In this document: one piece after another, positions 51,100 through 60,287 of the stretch
Layout of the letters: each line of letters starts with the position of its first letter
Position numbering within the stretch: the first letter of the stretch is position 1
Assembly (NCBI GenBank): GCA_018824085.1
Contig: JAHJHI010000013.1
Coordinates: 1-64,000 of the forward strand
DNA: 64,000 nucleotides
From: Gammaproteobacteria bacterium
Lineage (GTDB): Bacteria > Pseudomonadota > Gammaproteobacteria > Burkholderiales > Rhodocyclaceae
Direction of reading: 5' to 3'
Program-made: the position numbers and the translations under genes
The notes under the pieces: model-generated
Told to the model about the DNA's origin: nothing
The model's input: the letters and a program-made list of their open reading frames with translations, nothing else
Database searches by the model: none

Positions 51100-53298
51100 A
51101 TGGTATCTGTCGTTCATTCCCTCTCCAGCGCCGACAGCGCGCGCACCACCCTCGAACTGCTGGCTGACGGTCTCGGCGACGCTGACGCCGACGTGCTGCG
51201 CGGCGCGCATGACATGGTGGCGCCGCTGCTTGCCGACAAATGCCTGGAAACCGGCGAGCCGATGCACGACCACGTCGTCGGCCAGGCGCTGATCTGCGCG
51301 TCGCTGCGGCTTGACGTGGAAACCCGGCTGGCGGCGCTGCTGTTCCCGCTGCATGACGTGCATGAAGATGCCGAGGCGCGCATCACCGAGCACTTCGGGC
51401 CGTCCGTCAGCGCGCTCGTGAGCGGTTTGCAGCGGCTCGACAACCTGCGCCTGATCACCCGCGCGCATGCGTCGCAGAGCGTGAGCGGCGCGGACATCGG
51501 CAATCAGGCGGAAGTGCTGCGCAAGATGGTGCTCGCCATGGTGGCGGACGTGCGCGTCGTCATGCTGCGTCTGGCGTCGCGGGTGCAGAGCCTGCGCTGG
51601 CTCACCATCAATCCGACCGAACAGCGACTGGAGCTGGCGCGCGAGTCGCTCGACATCTATGCGCCGCTCGCCAACCGTCTCGGCGTGTGGCAGCTGAAGT
51701 GGGAGCTGGAAGACCTGTCTTTCCGCTTCCTCGAACCCGACATCTACAAGCGCATCGCGAAGCAGCTCGACGAAAAGCGTGTCGAGCGCGAGGCCTTCAT
51801 CGCCGACGCGATGGTGAAGCTCAAGTCCGAGCTCGAAGCGAGCGGCATCCAGGCGGAAATACAGGGGCGCCCGAAGCACATCTACAGCATCTGGAACAAG
51901 ATGCGCGCGAAGCGCATCGAGTTCGCCGAGGTGTATGACGTGCGCGCGCTGCGCGTGCTGGTCAACGAAGTGCGCGACTGCTACGGCGCGCTCGGCGTCG
52001 TGCACCAGTTGTGGCAGCCGCTGCCGCGCGAGTTCGACGACTACATCGCGCATCCCAAGGGCAACAACTACCGTTCGCTGCACACCGCCGTGCTGGCGCC
52101 GGACGGGCGCTCGCTCGAAGTGCAGATCCGCACGCTGGACATGCATCGTCACGCCGAGATGGGCGTCGCGGCGCACTGGCGTTACAAGGAAGGGTCGGGC
52201 GAGGAAAAGGGCTACGACGACAAGATCGCGTGGTTGCGCCAGCTGCTGTCGTGGCGCGACGAAATCGCCGATCACTCGGAATGGGTGGAACAGTTCAAGC
52301 GCGCGGCGCTCGACGACACCATTTATGTGCTGACGCCGCAGGGCAAGGTGATCGACCTGCCGCAAGGCGCCACGCCGGTCGATTTCGCGTATCGCCTGCA
52401 CACCGATCTGGGCCATCGCTGTCGGGGCGCGCGCGTCAACGGCCAGCTCGTGCCGCTGAACACGCAGCTCGACAACGGCCAGCGCGTTGAAATCATCGCC
52501 GCGAAGCAGGGCGGGCCGTCACGCGACTGGCTCAATGCGCAGCAGGGCTATCTGTCGACCCATCAGGCGCGGGTCAAGGTGCGGCGCTGGTTTGCCCAGA
52601 TCGAAGAAGCGGAGACGCTGGCCCAGGGCCGTGCATGGCTCACGCGCGAACTGGCGCGTGACGGCGCGAGCCAGACCAGTCTGGATGACTTGGCGCAGAA
52701 ACTCGGTTTCGGCAGCGTGGATGCGCTGTGCATCGCGTGCGCCCACGGCGAGGTCGGCCCGCGTGCGCTGCACGTTGCGCTGAAGGGTGAGGCGCCGGTC
52801 GTCGAGGAGCCCGAAATCAAGCCGCGCGCGCCGCGCGCCGTGGGCGAGCGCGGCGTGCTGGTGGAAGGCGTGGGCAAGCTGCTGACCCAGCTCGGGCGCT
52901 GCTGCAAGCCGGCGCCGCCCGACGCGATATCCGGCTTCGTCACGCGCGGGCGTGGCGTGGCCATTCACCGCAGCGACTGCCCGAACTACATCAACATGGT
53001 TGCGCGCAACCCGGAACGGGTCATCGATGCCCAGTGGGGTGACGCGGCCGGGGGCGATTCGGAATCCCGCTTTGCGGCCGACCTGCATGTGGAGGCGCAC
53101 GACCGCCAGGGCCTGCTGCGCGACATTTCGGAGGTCTTGTCGCGCGAGAAGATCAACGTGACCGCCGTGACGACGATGTCCAAGGGGGGCATGGCGAGGA
53201 TGAGCTTCACCGTCGAGATCGCCGGTGTCGGCCAGATCAAGCGGATGCTCGGCCTGATTCGCGAGGTGGAAGGCGTCGAGGACGCGCGCCGCGGCTGA
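51100..53298 (+). CDS. relA: (p)ppGpp synthetase RelA
   Basis: A 732-residue long RSH protein. The N-terminal hydrolase-type domain is degenerate: it has an FPL insertion before HDVHED, and the distal Asp/Asn motif of active hydrolases is replaced by RLASRVQSLRW. The synthetase domain (about 230-370) is intact (GRPKHIYSIWNKM, EVYDVRALRVLV, HPKGNNYRSLHTAV). TGS (about 405-465) and C-terminal ACT (about 660-730) domains follow. It thus makes but probably does not hydrolyse (p)ppGpp. ATG at 51100; GTG at 51073 is an alternative. Confidence 0.92.
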   Translation: MVSVVHSLSSADSARTTLELLADGLGDADADVLRGAHDMVAPLLADKCLETGEPMHDHVVGQALICASLRLDVETRLAALLFPLHDVHEDAEARITEHFGPSVSALVSGLQRLDNLRLITRAHASQSVSGADIGNQAEVLRKMVLAMVADVRVVMLRLASRVQSLRWLTINPTEQRLELARESLDIYAPLANRLGVWQLKWELEDLSFRFLEPDIYKRIAKQLDEKRVEREAFIADAMVKLKSELEASGIQAEIQGRPKHIYSIWNKMRAKRIEFAEVYDVRALRVLVNEVRDCYGALGVVHQLWQPLPREFDDYIAHPKGNNYRSLHTAVLAPDGRSLEVQIRTLDMHRHAEMGVAAHWRYKEGSGEEKGYDDKIAWLRQLLSWRDEIADHSEWVEQFKRAALDDTIYVLTPQGKVIDLPQGATPVDFAYRLHTDLGHRCRGARVNGQLVPLNTQLDNGQRVEIIAAKQGGPSRDWLNAQQGYLSTHQARVKVRRWFAQIEEAETLAQGRAWLTRELARDGASQTSLDDLAQKLGFGSVDALCIACAHGEVGPRALHVALKGEAPVVEEPEIKPRAPRAVGERGVLVEGVGKLLTQLGRCCKPAPPDAISGFVTRGRGVAIHRSDCPNYINMVARNPERVIDAQWGDAAGGDSESRFAADLHVEAHDRQGLLRDISEVLSREKINVTAVTTMSKGGMARMSFTVEIAGVGQIKRMLGLIREVEGVEDARRG

Positions 53299-53326
53299 GC
53301 GGACGCGTCGTCTGTGGCCGGGCGGA

Positions 53327-53401
53327 TGGTAGCCCCGACAGGAATCGAACCTGTACCTACCCCTTAGGAGGGGGTCGTTGTATCCATTCAACTACGGAGC
53401 C
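53327..53401 (-). tRNA. tRNA-Arg (anticodon CCU)
   Basis: On the minus strand a 75-nt cloverleaf including an encoded CCA: acceptor GGCTCCG pairing with CGGGGCT (with G-U pairs), anticodon arm ACCCC-CTCCTAA-GGGGT with CCT at the anticodon, T arm ACAGG-TTCGATT-CCTGT. Reads AGG codons. It lies 28 bases downstream of relA and convergent with it. Confidence 0.93.
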
Positions 53402-53433
53402 AGCGGGCCGGATTGTACCCGTCCGGGCGGATT

Positions 53434-54897
53434 TCATGCGCCGTCGCCGAATGCATGGACGTAGTCGATCGGCGCGTGGTCCGGTTTCGCATGCCGGTAG
53501 GGCAGCGTGATGCGGCGCGGTGAGGCGACGCCCGCGTGCGCGAGAAACGCGGCGCCGTCGGCCCCCTTGCCGATCAGCAGGTATCGTCCGTGCATTGCGG
53601 CGAGCGCGGTGCCGTCGGGTTGCCAGACGCTGACGGGTGCGCGCGGGAAGCGGATGCGCAATACGCCGGCGAGCACCTTGTCGTGCGTGACGATGGGCGC
53701 CTGCCCGTCATAGCCGGCCGCGATCAGCGCGCTGGCAAGTTCGGCCACCGGCTCGTTGAGTTCGTCCGGGCGATCGCGCCAGCCATCAAAAACCGGCCGC
53801 AGGCTCAGCAGCGTGATGAACAGGAGCGCCAGCGCGAACAGCGTGCGGTGCAGCCAGCGCCGCCGCGGATGGCTGGCAAGGTCGGGGCGGCCACAGAAAT
53901 AGATCAGCGGCGCCATGAACAGCAATGGTTGCAGCCAGCGGCCCTTGAAGTGGCTGGCGCCGCCGACGAACACCATTGCAAGCAGCAGCGCGACGAGTGC
54001 GACGAGGTAGCGGCGCCAGAAGGCGGCGTAGGGCGCGTCGGCCGTCCGTGGCCAGGCGGCGCGGCCGAACACCGCGGCGAGCGCGAGCGCGAACGCCGCG
54101 AGCGTTGCAGCGAATGCGTTGCCCAGACTGCCCAGACCGCGCGCGAATCCGCTGAGCACGCCGGGCGCCGCACCCATCTTCTCCAGCGTGCGCGCGCTGG
54201 CCAAATGCCAGTGATCGACCAGCCAGAGCGCGTGCGGCGCGACGACGGCGGCGGCGACCAGCATCGACAGGAATATCCAGCGGGTGCGCCAGACGCCGCG
54301 CATCTGCGGCGTCGTCAGGACGGCGAGCGCGAGGGCGGTGGCGAACATCGCGAAGCTGTATTTCGACAGCGCGCCGAGGCCGATCGCGGCGCCCAGTGCG
54401 ACGTGGAGTGCCGGACGCAGGCGTGGCGGCGGGTTCTGCGCCAGGCGCACGACGATGCAGAGCGTCGCGGCGGCCAGCGTGGTGACGAGCACCGAGTGCG
54501 TCAGGTCGCGCTGGGACTCCCAGCCGATCTGCGGCAACAACAGCATCGAGGCGCTGGCCAGCAGCGCGAGTGGCGCGGCCATCATGCGGCGGGCGGTGAG
54601 CCACACGAAAACGTAGGTCAACGCGAGCAGGGCGTTCTTGAGCAGCGACAGCGACAGCACCGATACACCGGCGATCCGGAACATGCCCCACTGCAGCCAT
54701 GTGTAGAGCGGCGGCTGCACGCCATAGCCGGCGGCAAGCTGCTGGGTCCAGACCGCCTGTTCGGCTTCGTCGAGTTCCAGCGCATCCGACACGAATATCC
54801 GTGACAGCACGTGCGCGGCGAAATAGGCCAGCAGCAGCGCGAGCAGCCACGGAGCCGACGGACGGCGCTCGTCGGAGGAGGTCAGGGGTGCGTTCAT
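53434..54897 (-). CDS. ArnT/PMT-like membrane glycosyltransferase
   Basis: A 487-residue integral membrane protein with about ten helices, an N-terminal acidic motif after the first helix (VSDALELDEAEQAVWTQQLAAGY) and a C-terminal soluble part, as in GT-C enzymes that use polyprenyl-phosphate sugars (GT39/GT83, ArnT-like). It likely transfers a sugar to lipid A or another envelope acceptor. The divergent GT2 gene at 54951 could supply the polyprenyl-phosphate sugar. Start at MNAPLTSSDERR (54897); acceptor unknown. Confidence 0.78.
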   Translation of the reverse strand: MNAPLTSSDERRPSAPWLLALLLAYFAAHVLSRIFVSDALELDEAEQAVWTQQLAAGYGVQPPLYTWLQWGMFRIAGVSVLSLSLLKNALLALTYVFVWLTARRMMAAPLALLASASMLLLPQIGWESQRDLTHSVLVTTLAAATLCIVVRLAQNPPPRLRPALHVALGAAIGLGALSKYSFAMFATALALAVLTTPQMRGVWRTRWIFLSMLVAAAVVAPHALWLVDHWHLASARTLEKMGAAPGVLSGFARGLGSLGNAFAATLAAFALALAAVFGRAAWPRTADAPYAAFWRRYLVALVALLLAMVFVGGASHFKGRWLQPLLFMAPLIYFCGRPDLASHPRRRWLHRTLFALALLFITLLSLRPVFDGWRDRPDELNEPVAELASALIAAGYDGQAPIVTHDKVLAGVLRIRFPRAPVSVWQPDGTALAAMHGRYLLIGKGADGAAFLAHAGVASPRRITLPYRHAKPDHAPIDYVHAFGDGA

Positions 54898-54950
54898 CCC
54901 CGCAGTGTCCGTGGCCTCTCTTAATCTATTGTTAACGGCAGGGGGCCAGC

Positions 54951-55982
54951 ATGGCGGCTGGCAACACAAGACCCCCGACCATGCTGCAGATGCTTGAAAT
55001 CGCCCATCCCGAAGCACTGGCATTGGCCGAGGCGCAGCCCGAGGTGTCGGTCGTCATCCCTGTGTACAACGAGGTCGACAACCTGACCGAACTGGTCGGC
55101 CGCGTTCATGATGCGCTCGCACCCACCGGGCGCTCCTTCGAACTCATCCTCATCGACGACGGGTCGCGCGACGGCAGTGCCGCGATGCTTGAACGGCTGG
55201 CCGTGCAGCGGCCCTGGCTGCGCCCGGTGCTGCTGGCGCGCAACTACGGGCAATCGAGCGCCCTGCAGGCGGGCTTCGACCGCGTGCAGGGCCGTTACGT
55301 GGTCACGCTCGACGGTGACCTGCAGAACGACCCGCTGGACATTCCGGCCATGCTGGACCGGCTCGACAGCGATGACAGCGTGGACATGATTTCAGGCTGG
55401 CGCCGACAGCGCCAGGACAAGGCGCTGTCACGCCGCCTGCCGTCCGTCATCGCAAACCGCCTCATTTCGCGTGCGACCAGCGTTCATCTGCACGACTACG
55501 GCTGTGCGCTGAAGGCGTACCGCCGCCACGTCATCGACCGCATCCATCTGTACGGCGAACTGCACCGTTTCATTCCGTCGCTCGCGCAGGACGCCGGCGC
55601 ACGCATCGCCGAGGTGCCGGTGCGCCACCATGCGCGCACGCGCGGGCAGTCGAAGTACGGCATCGACCGCACCTTCCGTGTCATTCTCGACCTCGTGCTC
55701 GTCGTCTTCTTCATGCGCTATCGCCAGCGACCGCTGCATGCCTTCGGCGCGCTCGGACTTTGGCTGGCGACGCCCGGTGTGGCCATTCTCGGCTGGCTCG
55801 CCGTGCTCAAGCTCGGGGGCGACGACATCGGCGGACGCCCGTTGCTGATCGCCGGCGTCATGCTGCTGCTCATGGGCGTGCAGCTCGTCGTTGCCGGGCT
55901 GGTGGGCGAATTGCTCATACGCATCTATCACGAAGGACGCGGCAGTCCGCAGTACCACACGCGCGAGCCGCTCGCGCGATGA
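54951..55982 (+). CDS. DPM1/ArnC-like GT2 polyprenyl-phosphate glycosyltransferase
   Basis: A 343-residue membrane GT2: SVVIPVYNEVDNLTELV, LIDDGSRDGS, ARNYGQSSALQAGFDRVQGRYVVTLDGDLQNDP, ending in two transmembrane helices (about 255-325). Makes polyprenyl-phosphate-linked sugars at the inner membrane. It is divergent from the GT-C enzyme and overlaps the flippase-like gene by four bases, so the three may form a lipid-sugar modification module. Confidence 0.85.
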   Translation: MAAGNTRPPTMLQMLEIAHPEALALAEAQPEVSVVIPVYNEVDNLTELVGRVHDALAPTGRSFELILIDDGSRDGSAAMLERLAVQRPWLRPVLLARNYGQSSALQAGFDRVQGRYVVTLDGDLQNDPLDIPAMLDRLDSDDSVDMISGWRRQRQDKALSRRLPSVIANRLISRATSVHLHDYGCALKAYRRHVIDRIHLYGELHRFIPSLAQDAGARIAEVPVRHHARTRGQSKYGIDRTFRVILDLVLVVFFMRYRQRPLHAFGALGLWLATPGVAILGWLAVLKLGGDDIGGRPLLIAGVMLLLMGVQLVVAGLVGELLIRIYHEGRGSPQYHTREPLAR

Positions 55983-56935
55983 CGCGCAAGGGGGCGCTGC
56001 GCGTGGGCGCCGCTGCCGCGCTGCTGGCGGGCGTCATCTGGCTGGCCGATCCGGCAACCGTGCTGCAGGCGATACGCGGTGTCGATGGCGACTGGTTCGC
56101 GTTCGGCGCAAGTCTGGCCATCCTGTCCAATATCGTGTCGGCGCTGCGCTGGCGGGCGCTGTCCGTCTGGCTCGGCCAGCGGCTCGCCGCGATCGCGGCC
56201 GTCACGCTGTATTTTCGGGCGGTGGCGCTGAACGCGTTGCTGCCCGGCGCCGTGGTCGGCGGTGATGTCTACCGGATGCTGTCGCTGCGGCGCACCGGCC
56301 AGCCCGCGCTCGAAGCCGGCCTGTCCGTCATGCTGGACCGCCTCAGCGGCCTGTGGATGCTGCTCATCATCGGCGCGCTGGCGTGTGCCGCCGGGGCCGC
56401 CGGGGGCTCGCCGCTGCTGCCGGCGAACTGGCCGGGTGCGCCGGCCCTCGGCGTGCTCGCCTTGCTGCTGTGGGTGGCACCGCTGCCCGCACTGGCATTC
56501 GCACGGCGCGTGGCAGGGCGGCTGCGCGCACGCGCGCAGTGGGCAGAGCGGGTCGCGTGTGTGGCGCACCTGCCGGCGCCGGGCCGGCAGTTCCTGCTGC
56601 AGTCGGTCGCGTCGGCGCTGGTGCAGTGGCTGTCGATCGCAGCCTTCGCGCTGGGCGGGCGGGCGCTCGGCGTCGACCTGCCCGCCTGGGCCTGGGCCGC
56701 TGCTGCGGCACCGACCTTCCTGATGGCGGCACTGCCGGTGAGTTTCGGCGGCTGGGGTACGCGCGAGGCGGCCGCCGGCGTGTGCCTGGGCGCTTTCGGC
56801 GTGCCCGTTGCGCAGGCCGTGGGCGTGTCGGTGCTGTATGGCCTGTTCGGCGTGCTGCAGGCGCTCGCCGGCAGCATCGTGTTCGCGCTGGCGCGCCCGC
56901 TGGCGCCGGCCTGCGCACCGTCCGACAAGGGCTGA
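55979..56935 (+). CDS. UPF0104/AglD-type (lysylphosphatidylglycerol synthase TM) membrane protein
   Basis: A 318-residue polytopic membrane protein of the UPF0104/AglD2 family, with the typical NALLPGAVVGGDVYRML and MLDRLSGLW motifs (about residues 85-130) and PVSFGGWGTREAAA. Family members act as flippases or lipid-modifying proteins. The ATG overlaps the previous stop (ATGA), linking it to the GT2 gene. Confidence 0.85.
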   Translation: MTRKGALRVGAAAALLAGVIWLADPATVLQAIRGVDGDWFAFGASLAILSNIVSALRWRALSVWLGQRLAAIAAVTLYFRAVALNALLPGAVVGGDVYRMLSLRRTGQPALEAGLSVMLDRLSGLWMLLIIGALACAAGAAGGSPLLPANWPGAPALGVLALLLWVAPLPALAFARRVAGRLRARAQWAERVACVAHLPAPGRQFLLQSVASALVQWLSIAAFALGGRALGVDLPAWAWAAAAAPTFLMAALPVSFGGWGTREAAAGVCLGAFGVPVAQAVGVSVLYGLFGVLQALAGSIVFALARPLAPACAPSDKG

Positions 56936-57035
56936 ACCGCACCCGGCCGCAGAGCCTTCTCACCGACGGCGCGGTATCCACCGGGCCGGGCGATATACTG
57001 CTCCGCCTCTTCACCTCGCCTTTCCCGGTTCCGCC

Positions 57036-58934
57036 ATGCCCCTGATCACCCTGGACAACGCCTGCCTCGCCTTCGGCGACCTGCCTCTGCTCGACCATAC
57101 GGCGCTGGTCGTGGAACCGGGCGAGCGGCTGGCGCTGATCGGCCGCAACGGTACCGGCAAATCCAGCCTGCTGAAGATTCTTGCCGGCGACGCCGCGCTC
57201 GACGACGGCGTGTTCTGGCGCCAGACCGGGCTCAAGCTCGCCTATGTGGCGCAGGAGCCGAAATTCGAGCCCGGCGCGCGCGTGTTCGACGCGATCGCGC
57301 AGGGACTGGGCGAACTGTCGGCACTGCTGATCGAGTACCACGACGTGGCGGAGGCGGTGGCGCACGGTGACATGGACGTGCTGGACCGCATGTCCGAGCT
57401 GCAGGACGCGCTCGAACACCACCAGGCCTGGCGCTTCGAACAGCGCATCGAACAGGCGCTGGCGCGGCTTGCGCTGCCGGGCGACGCGCTGGTCGATGCG
57501 CTGTCCGGCGGCATGCTCAAGCGCGTCGCGCTGGCGCGTGCGCTGGTGGCCGAGCCCGACATGCTGCTGCTGGACGAGCCGACCAACCACCTCGATCTCG
57601 ACGGCATCGCCTGGCTGGAGTCGCTGCTGAACGATTTCCGCGGCGCGAGCCTCGTCATCACGCACGACCGGCGCTTTCTCGACAGCTTCGCCACCCGCAT
57701 CATCGAACTCGACCGCGGCCAGTTGCGCAGCTACCCCGGCCGCTATGCGCAGTACCTGCTGCGCAAGGCGGAGGAGCTCGCCGCCGAGGCGCTGGAGACG
57801 GCACGGGCCGACAAGCTGCTGGCGCAGGAAGAGGTGTGGATACGCAAGGGCGTGGAGGCGCGGCGCACGCGCGCGCAGTTCCGCGTGAAGCGGCTGGACG
57901 AGCTGCGCGAGCGGCGCGAAGCGCGACGCGACCAGCTCGGGCGCGCGCGCATCGAGGTCGATCGTGGCGAGGCCTCGGGCGAGCTGGTGGCCGAACTCGA
58001 GAACGTCAGCAAGGGGTTCGACCGTGGCGTGGTCGTGCGCGACTTTTCGACCCGCATCGTGCGCGGCGACAAGGTCGGTTTCATCGGACCGAACGGCGCC
58101 GGCAAGACGACGTTGCTCAAGCTCATCCTCGGGCAGCTGGAGCCGGACAGCGGCACGGTGCGCAACGGCTCGCGCATCCAGATCGCCTATTTCGACCAGT
58201 TCCGCGAACAGCTGGATGACTCCGCGACGCTGGCAGAAGTCATCAGTCCGGGTTCGGATTTCGTGGAGTTCGCGGGCCGCCGCCAGCACGTCATCGGCTA
58301 TCTCGGCGATTTCCTGTTCGCGCCGCAGCGCGCGCGCGCCAAGGTCGAATCGCTGTCCGGCGGCGAGCGCAACCGGCTGTTGCTGGCGCGCCTGTTCGCG
58401 CGCCCCGCCAATGTGCTGGTGCTGGACGAGCCGACCAACGATCTCGACATGGAAACGCTGGACCTGCTCGAACAGCTGCTGCAGGACTACGACGGCACCG
58501 TGCTGCTGGTGTCGCATGACCGCGCCTTCCTCGACGCCGTGGTGACGCAGACGATCGCCTTCGAGGGCGAGGGCCGCTGGCGTGAATACGTCGGTGGCTA
58601 TACCGACTGGCTCGCGCAGCGCGTGGTGTCGCCTGTCAGTGCGCCGGGTGCACCGGGTGCGCCGCGCACCGTCGCGCCGGCGCCGGTGGCCGCGCCGGCC
58701 AGCGTGCCGGCACCCGCAAAGGTGAAGCTCGCTTTCAAGGAACAGAAGGAGCTGGATGGTCTGCCGGAGCGCATCAGCGCGCTGGAAGGCGAACAGTCGG
58801 CACTGACCGCGCAGCTCTCGGACGGCACGCTGGCCGGGGCGGATGCGGCAAAGCTGGCGACGCGTCTGGGGGAGCTTGGAACGGAGATCGAAAACGCCAT
58901 GGCGCGCTGGGAAGAACTCGAAGCGCGCCGCTGA
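57036..58934 (+). CDS. uup: ABC-F ATPase Uup
   Basis: A 632-residue ABC-F protein without membrane domains: domain 1 Walker A GRNGTGKSS, signature LSGGMLKRVALARA, LLLDEPTNHLDLDG; linker about 235-305; domain 2 GPNGAGKTT, LSGGERNRLLLARL, LDEPTNDLDMET; C-terminal coiled coil after an Ala/Pro linker (QKELDGLPERISALEGEQ). The C-terminal domain is the mark of Uup, a ribosome/DNA-associated ABC-F factor. Starts after TTCCGCC without a strong Shine-Dalgarno. Confidence 0.92.
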   Translation: MPLITLDNACLAFGDLPLLDHTALVVEPGERLALIGRNGTGKSSLLKILAGDAALDDGVFWRQTGLKLAYVAQEPKFEPGARVFDAIAQGLGELSALLIEYHDVAEAVAHGDMDVLDRMSELQDALEHHQAWRFEQRIEQALARLALPGDALVDALSGGMLKRVALARALVAEPDMLLLDEPTNHLDLDGIAWLESLLNDFRGASLVITHDRRFLDSFATRIIELDRGQLRSYPGRYAQYLLRKAEELAAEALETARADKLLAQEEVWIRKGVEARRTRAQFRVKRLDELRERREARRDQLGRARIEVDRGEASGELVAELENVSKGFDRGVVVRDFSTRIVRGDKVGFIGPNGAGKTTLLKLILGQLEPDSGTVRNGSRIQIAYFDQFREQLDDSATLAEVISPGSDFVEFAGRRQHVIGYLGDFLFAPQRARAKVESLSGGERNRLLLARLFARPANVLVLDEPTNDLDMETLDLLEQLLQDYDGTVLLVSHDRAFLDAVVTQTIAFEGEGRWREYVGGYTDWLAQRVVSPVSAPGAPGAPRTVAPAPVAAPASVPAPAKVKLAFKEQKELDGLPERISALEGEQSALTAQLSDGTLAGADAAKLATRLGELGTEIENAMARWEELEARR

Positions 58935-58946
58935 ACGGCGGCGCAC

Positions 58947-59834
58947 TCAGGCCGGCGGCGCAATGTCCGTGTCGGGCAGGAGGTCGTCGGGTGCGGCGCG
59001 TGGCGGTGGCGAGCCGTCCATCGGCAGTCCGAGGCGCCCGAGCAGTGTCTCGTGATTGATCCGCAGCAAGGTTTCGATTTCCTTGAAATCATCCGGCAGC
59101 GCCGCGTCGTCCCATCCCCGCGCGCTGTGACGGGCCAGATTCACCGCGAGTGTCACGTTGCGGGTGCGCGGCGTGGCGGCGTGGCCGTCATCCATGAGGT
59201 CGATCAGCAGTGGCGGCAGCTTCCAGGCGCGCGCCAGTGCCAGCTGCAGTTCCTGGGCCGACACGTTGAATGTGGCCTTCTGCGCGCTGGCGGTGCGCAT
59301 GCCCGGGTTGCTGCGCAGCGTGTCGCGCAGTTGCAGGGACAGTTGCGGCGCGAACACCCAGCACATGATTTCCGCGACGTCGTGCAGCAGCGTGGCGACG
59401 GTGATTTCGTCCACGTCCATGTCGTGGCGCATCAAGGCCCACTCGCGTGCCCAGCTCGATGCGCGGCGTGCGCGGGCGATGACGCGCATGACGCCGAGCA
59501 GCGCCTGCGGATGGGTGTGCAGATGGTCTTCCAGCGTGGGCAGGTCACTGAAGTGGGCGAAGAAGGGCGTGATGCCTATCATCATCAGCGCGCGTTCGAT
59601 GGTGGTGATGTCCGTGTGCTGGCTGCGGCGGCGATTCGCTTCAATGAAGGCAAGCACGCGCAGCGTCATCAGCGGGTCGTGCAGGATGACCTGCGCGATG
59701 GTGCGCGCGCTGACGGTGTTTTCGGCCTGCTTCAGCAGCGCGAGTTCGCGCGCGGTGCGCGCGAGTACCGGCAGCGTGCGGCCACCGAGATAGGTGACCC
59801 ATCCTTCGATCGTGGTGTACGGCGCTTCGCGCAT
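58947..59834 (-). CDS. HDOD-domain protein
   Basis: A 295-residue protein dominated by an HDOD domain (about 20-215: QVILHDPLMTLRVLAFIEANRRRSQHTDITTIERALMMIGITPFF, ATLLHDVAEIMCW). HDOD is an HD-related domain without phosphodiesterase activity, tied to signalling. The start at 59834 is chosen because GAAGGA lies 8 bases upstream; ATG 59843 is an alternative. Convergent with uup. Confidence 0.85.
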   Translation of the reverse strand: MREAPYTTIEGWVTYLGGRTLPVLARTARELALLKQAENTVSARTIAQVILHDPLMTLRVLAFIEANRRRSQHTDITTIERALMMIGITPFFAHFSDLPTLEDHLHTHPQALLGVMRVIARARRASSWAREWALMRHDMDVDEITVATLLHDVAEIMCWVFAPQLSLQLRDTLRSNPGMRTASAQKATFNVSAQELQLALARAWKLPPLLIDLMDDGHAATPRTRNVTLAVNLARHSARGWDDAALPDDFKEIETLLRINHETLLGRLGLPMDGSPPPRAAPDDLLPDTDIAPPA

Positions 59835-59950
59835 GACTGGCATCCTTCGTTCCGATGACGGGTTAACGGCCCGGAACGGCGCTGGCTGAACGGTGGTGCC
59901 GGGCTCGCGATGCCGCAGCATAATGCCGGACCGTTCAGGCGGCGCGCCTG

Positions 59951-60160
59951 TCAGTTTTCATCGGCGTCGTCAGCGTCGTCCGTGTCGACCATGCTGTCGT
60001 TGTCCGCGTCGCCGCCGGCGTCCGCAACGAGGGTCATCGCATTGATCTGCGCAATCTGGTCGATCAGGCTGGGCATGACCGGAATGGGTTCGCCGGTCTG
60101 GAGCGGGCGGCGTGTGTGGCGGAAGCCAAGTGTGTCGGACGTCGGGCGCGGCATGGACAT
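59951..60160 (-). CDS. Small acidic-tailed protein, 69 residues
   Basis: Starts MSMPRPTSDTLGFRHTRRPL and ends in a highly acidic tail (DADNDSMVDTDDADDADEN) after a short hydrophobic stretch (PSLIDQIAQINAMTLV). AGAGGAG lies 8 bases upstream of the ATG at 60160. No family recognised. It is divergent from earP. Confidence 0.6.
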   Translation of the reverse strand: MSMPRPTSDTLGFRHTRRPLQTGEPIPVMPSLIDQIAQINAMTLVADAGGDADNDSMVDTDDADDADEN

Positions 60161-60287
60161 GGCGTGACTCCTCTTGCTGTCTGTGGATGAATGATCGCGA
60201 TGGTTTCCATGATTACGACGTATGGCTCCCGGACTTGAAGACATGTCGAACCCCCTTCCGACACATCCATCACGGAATCCTGACGGC

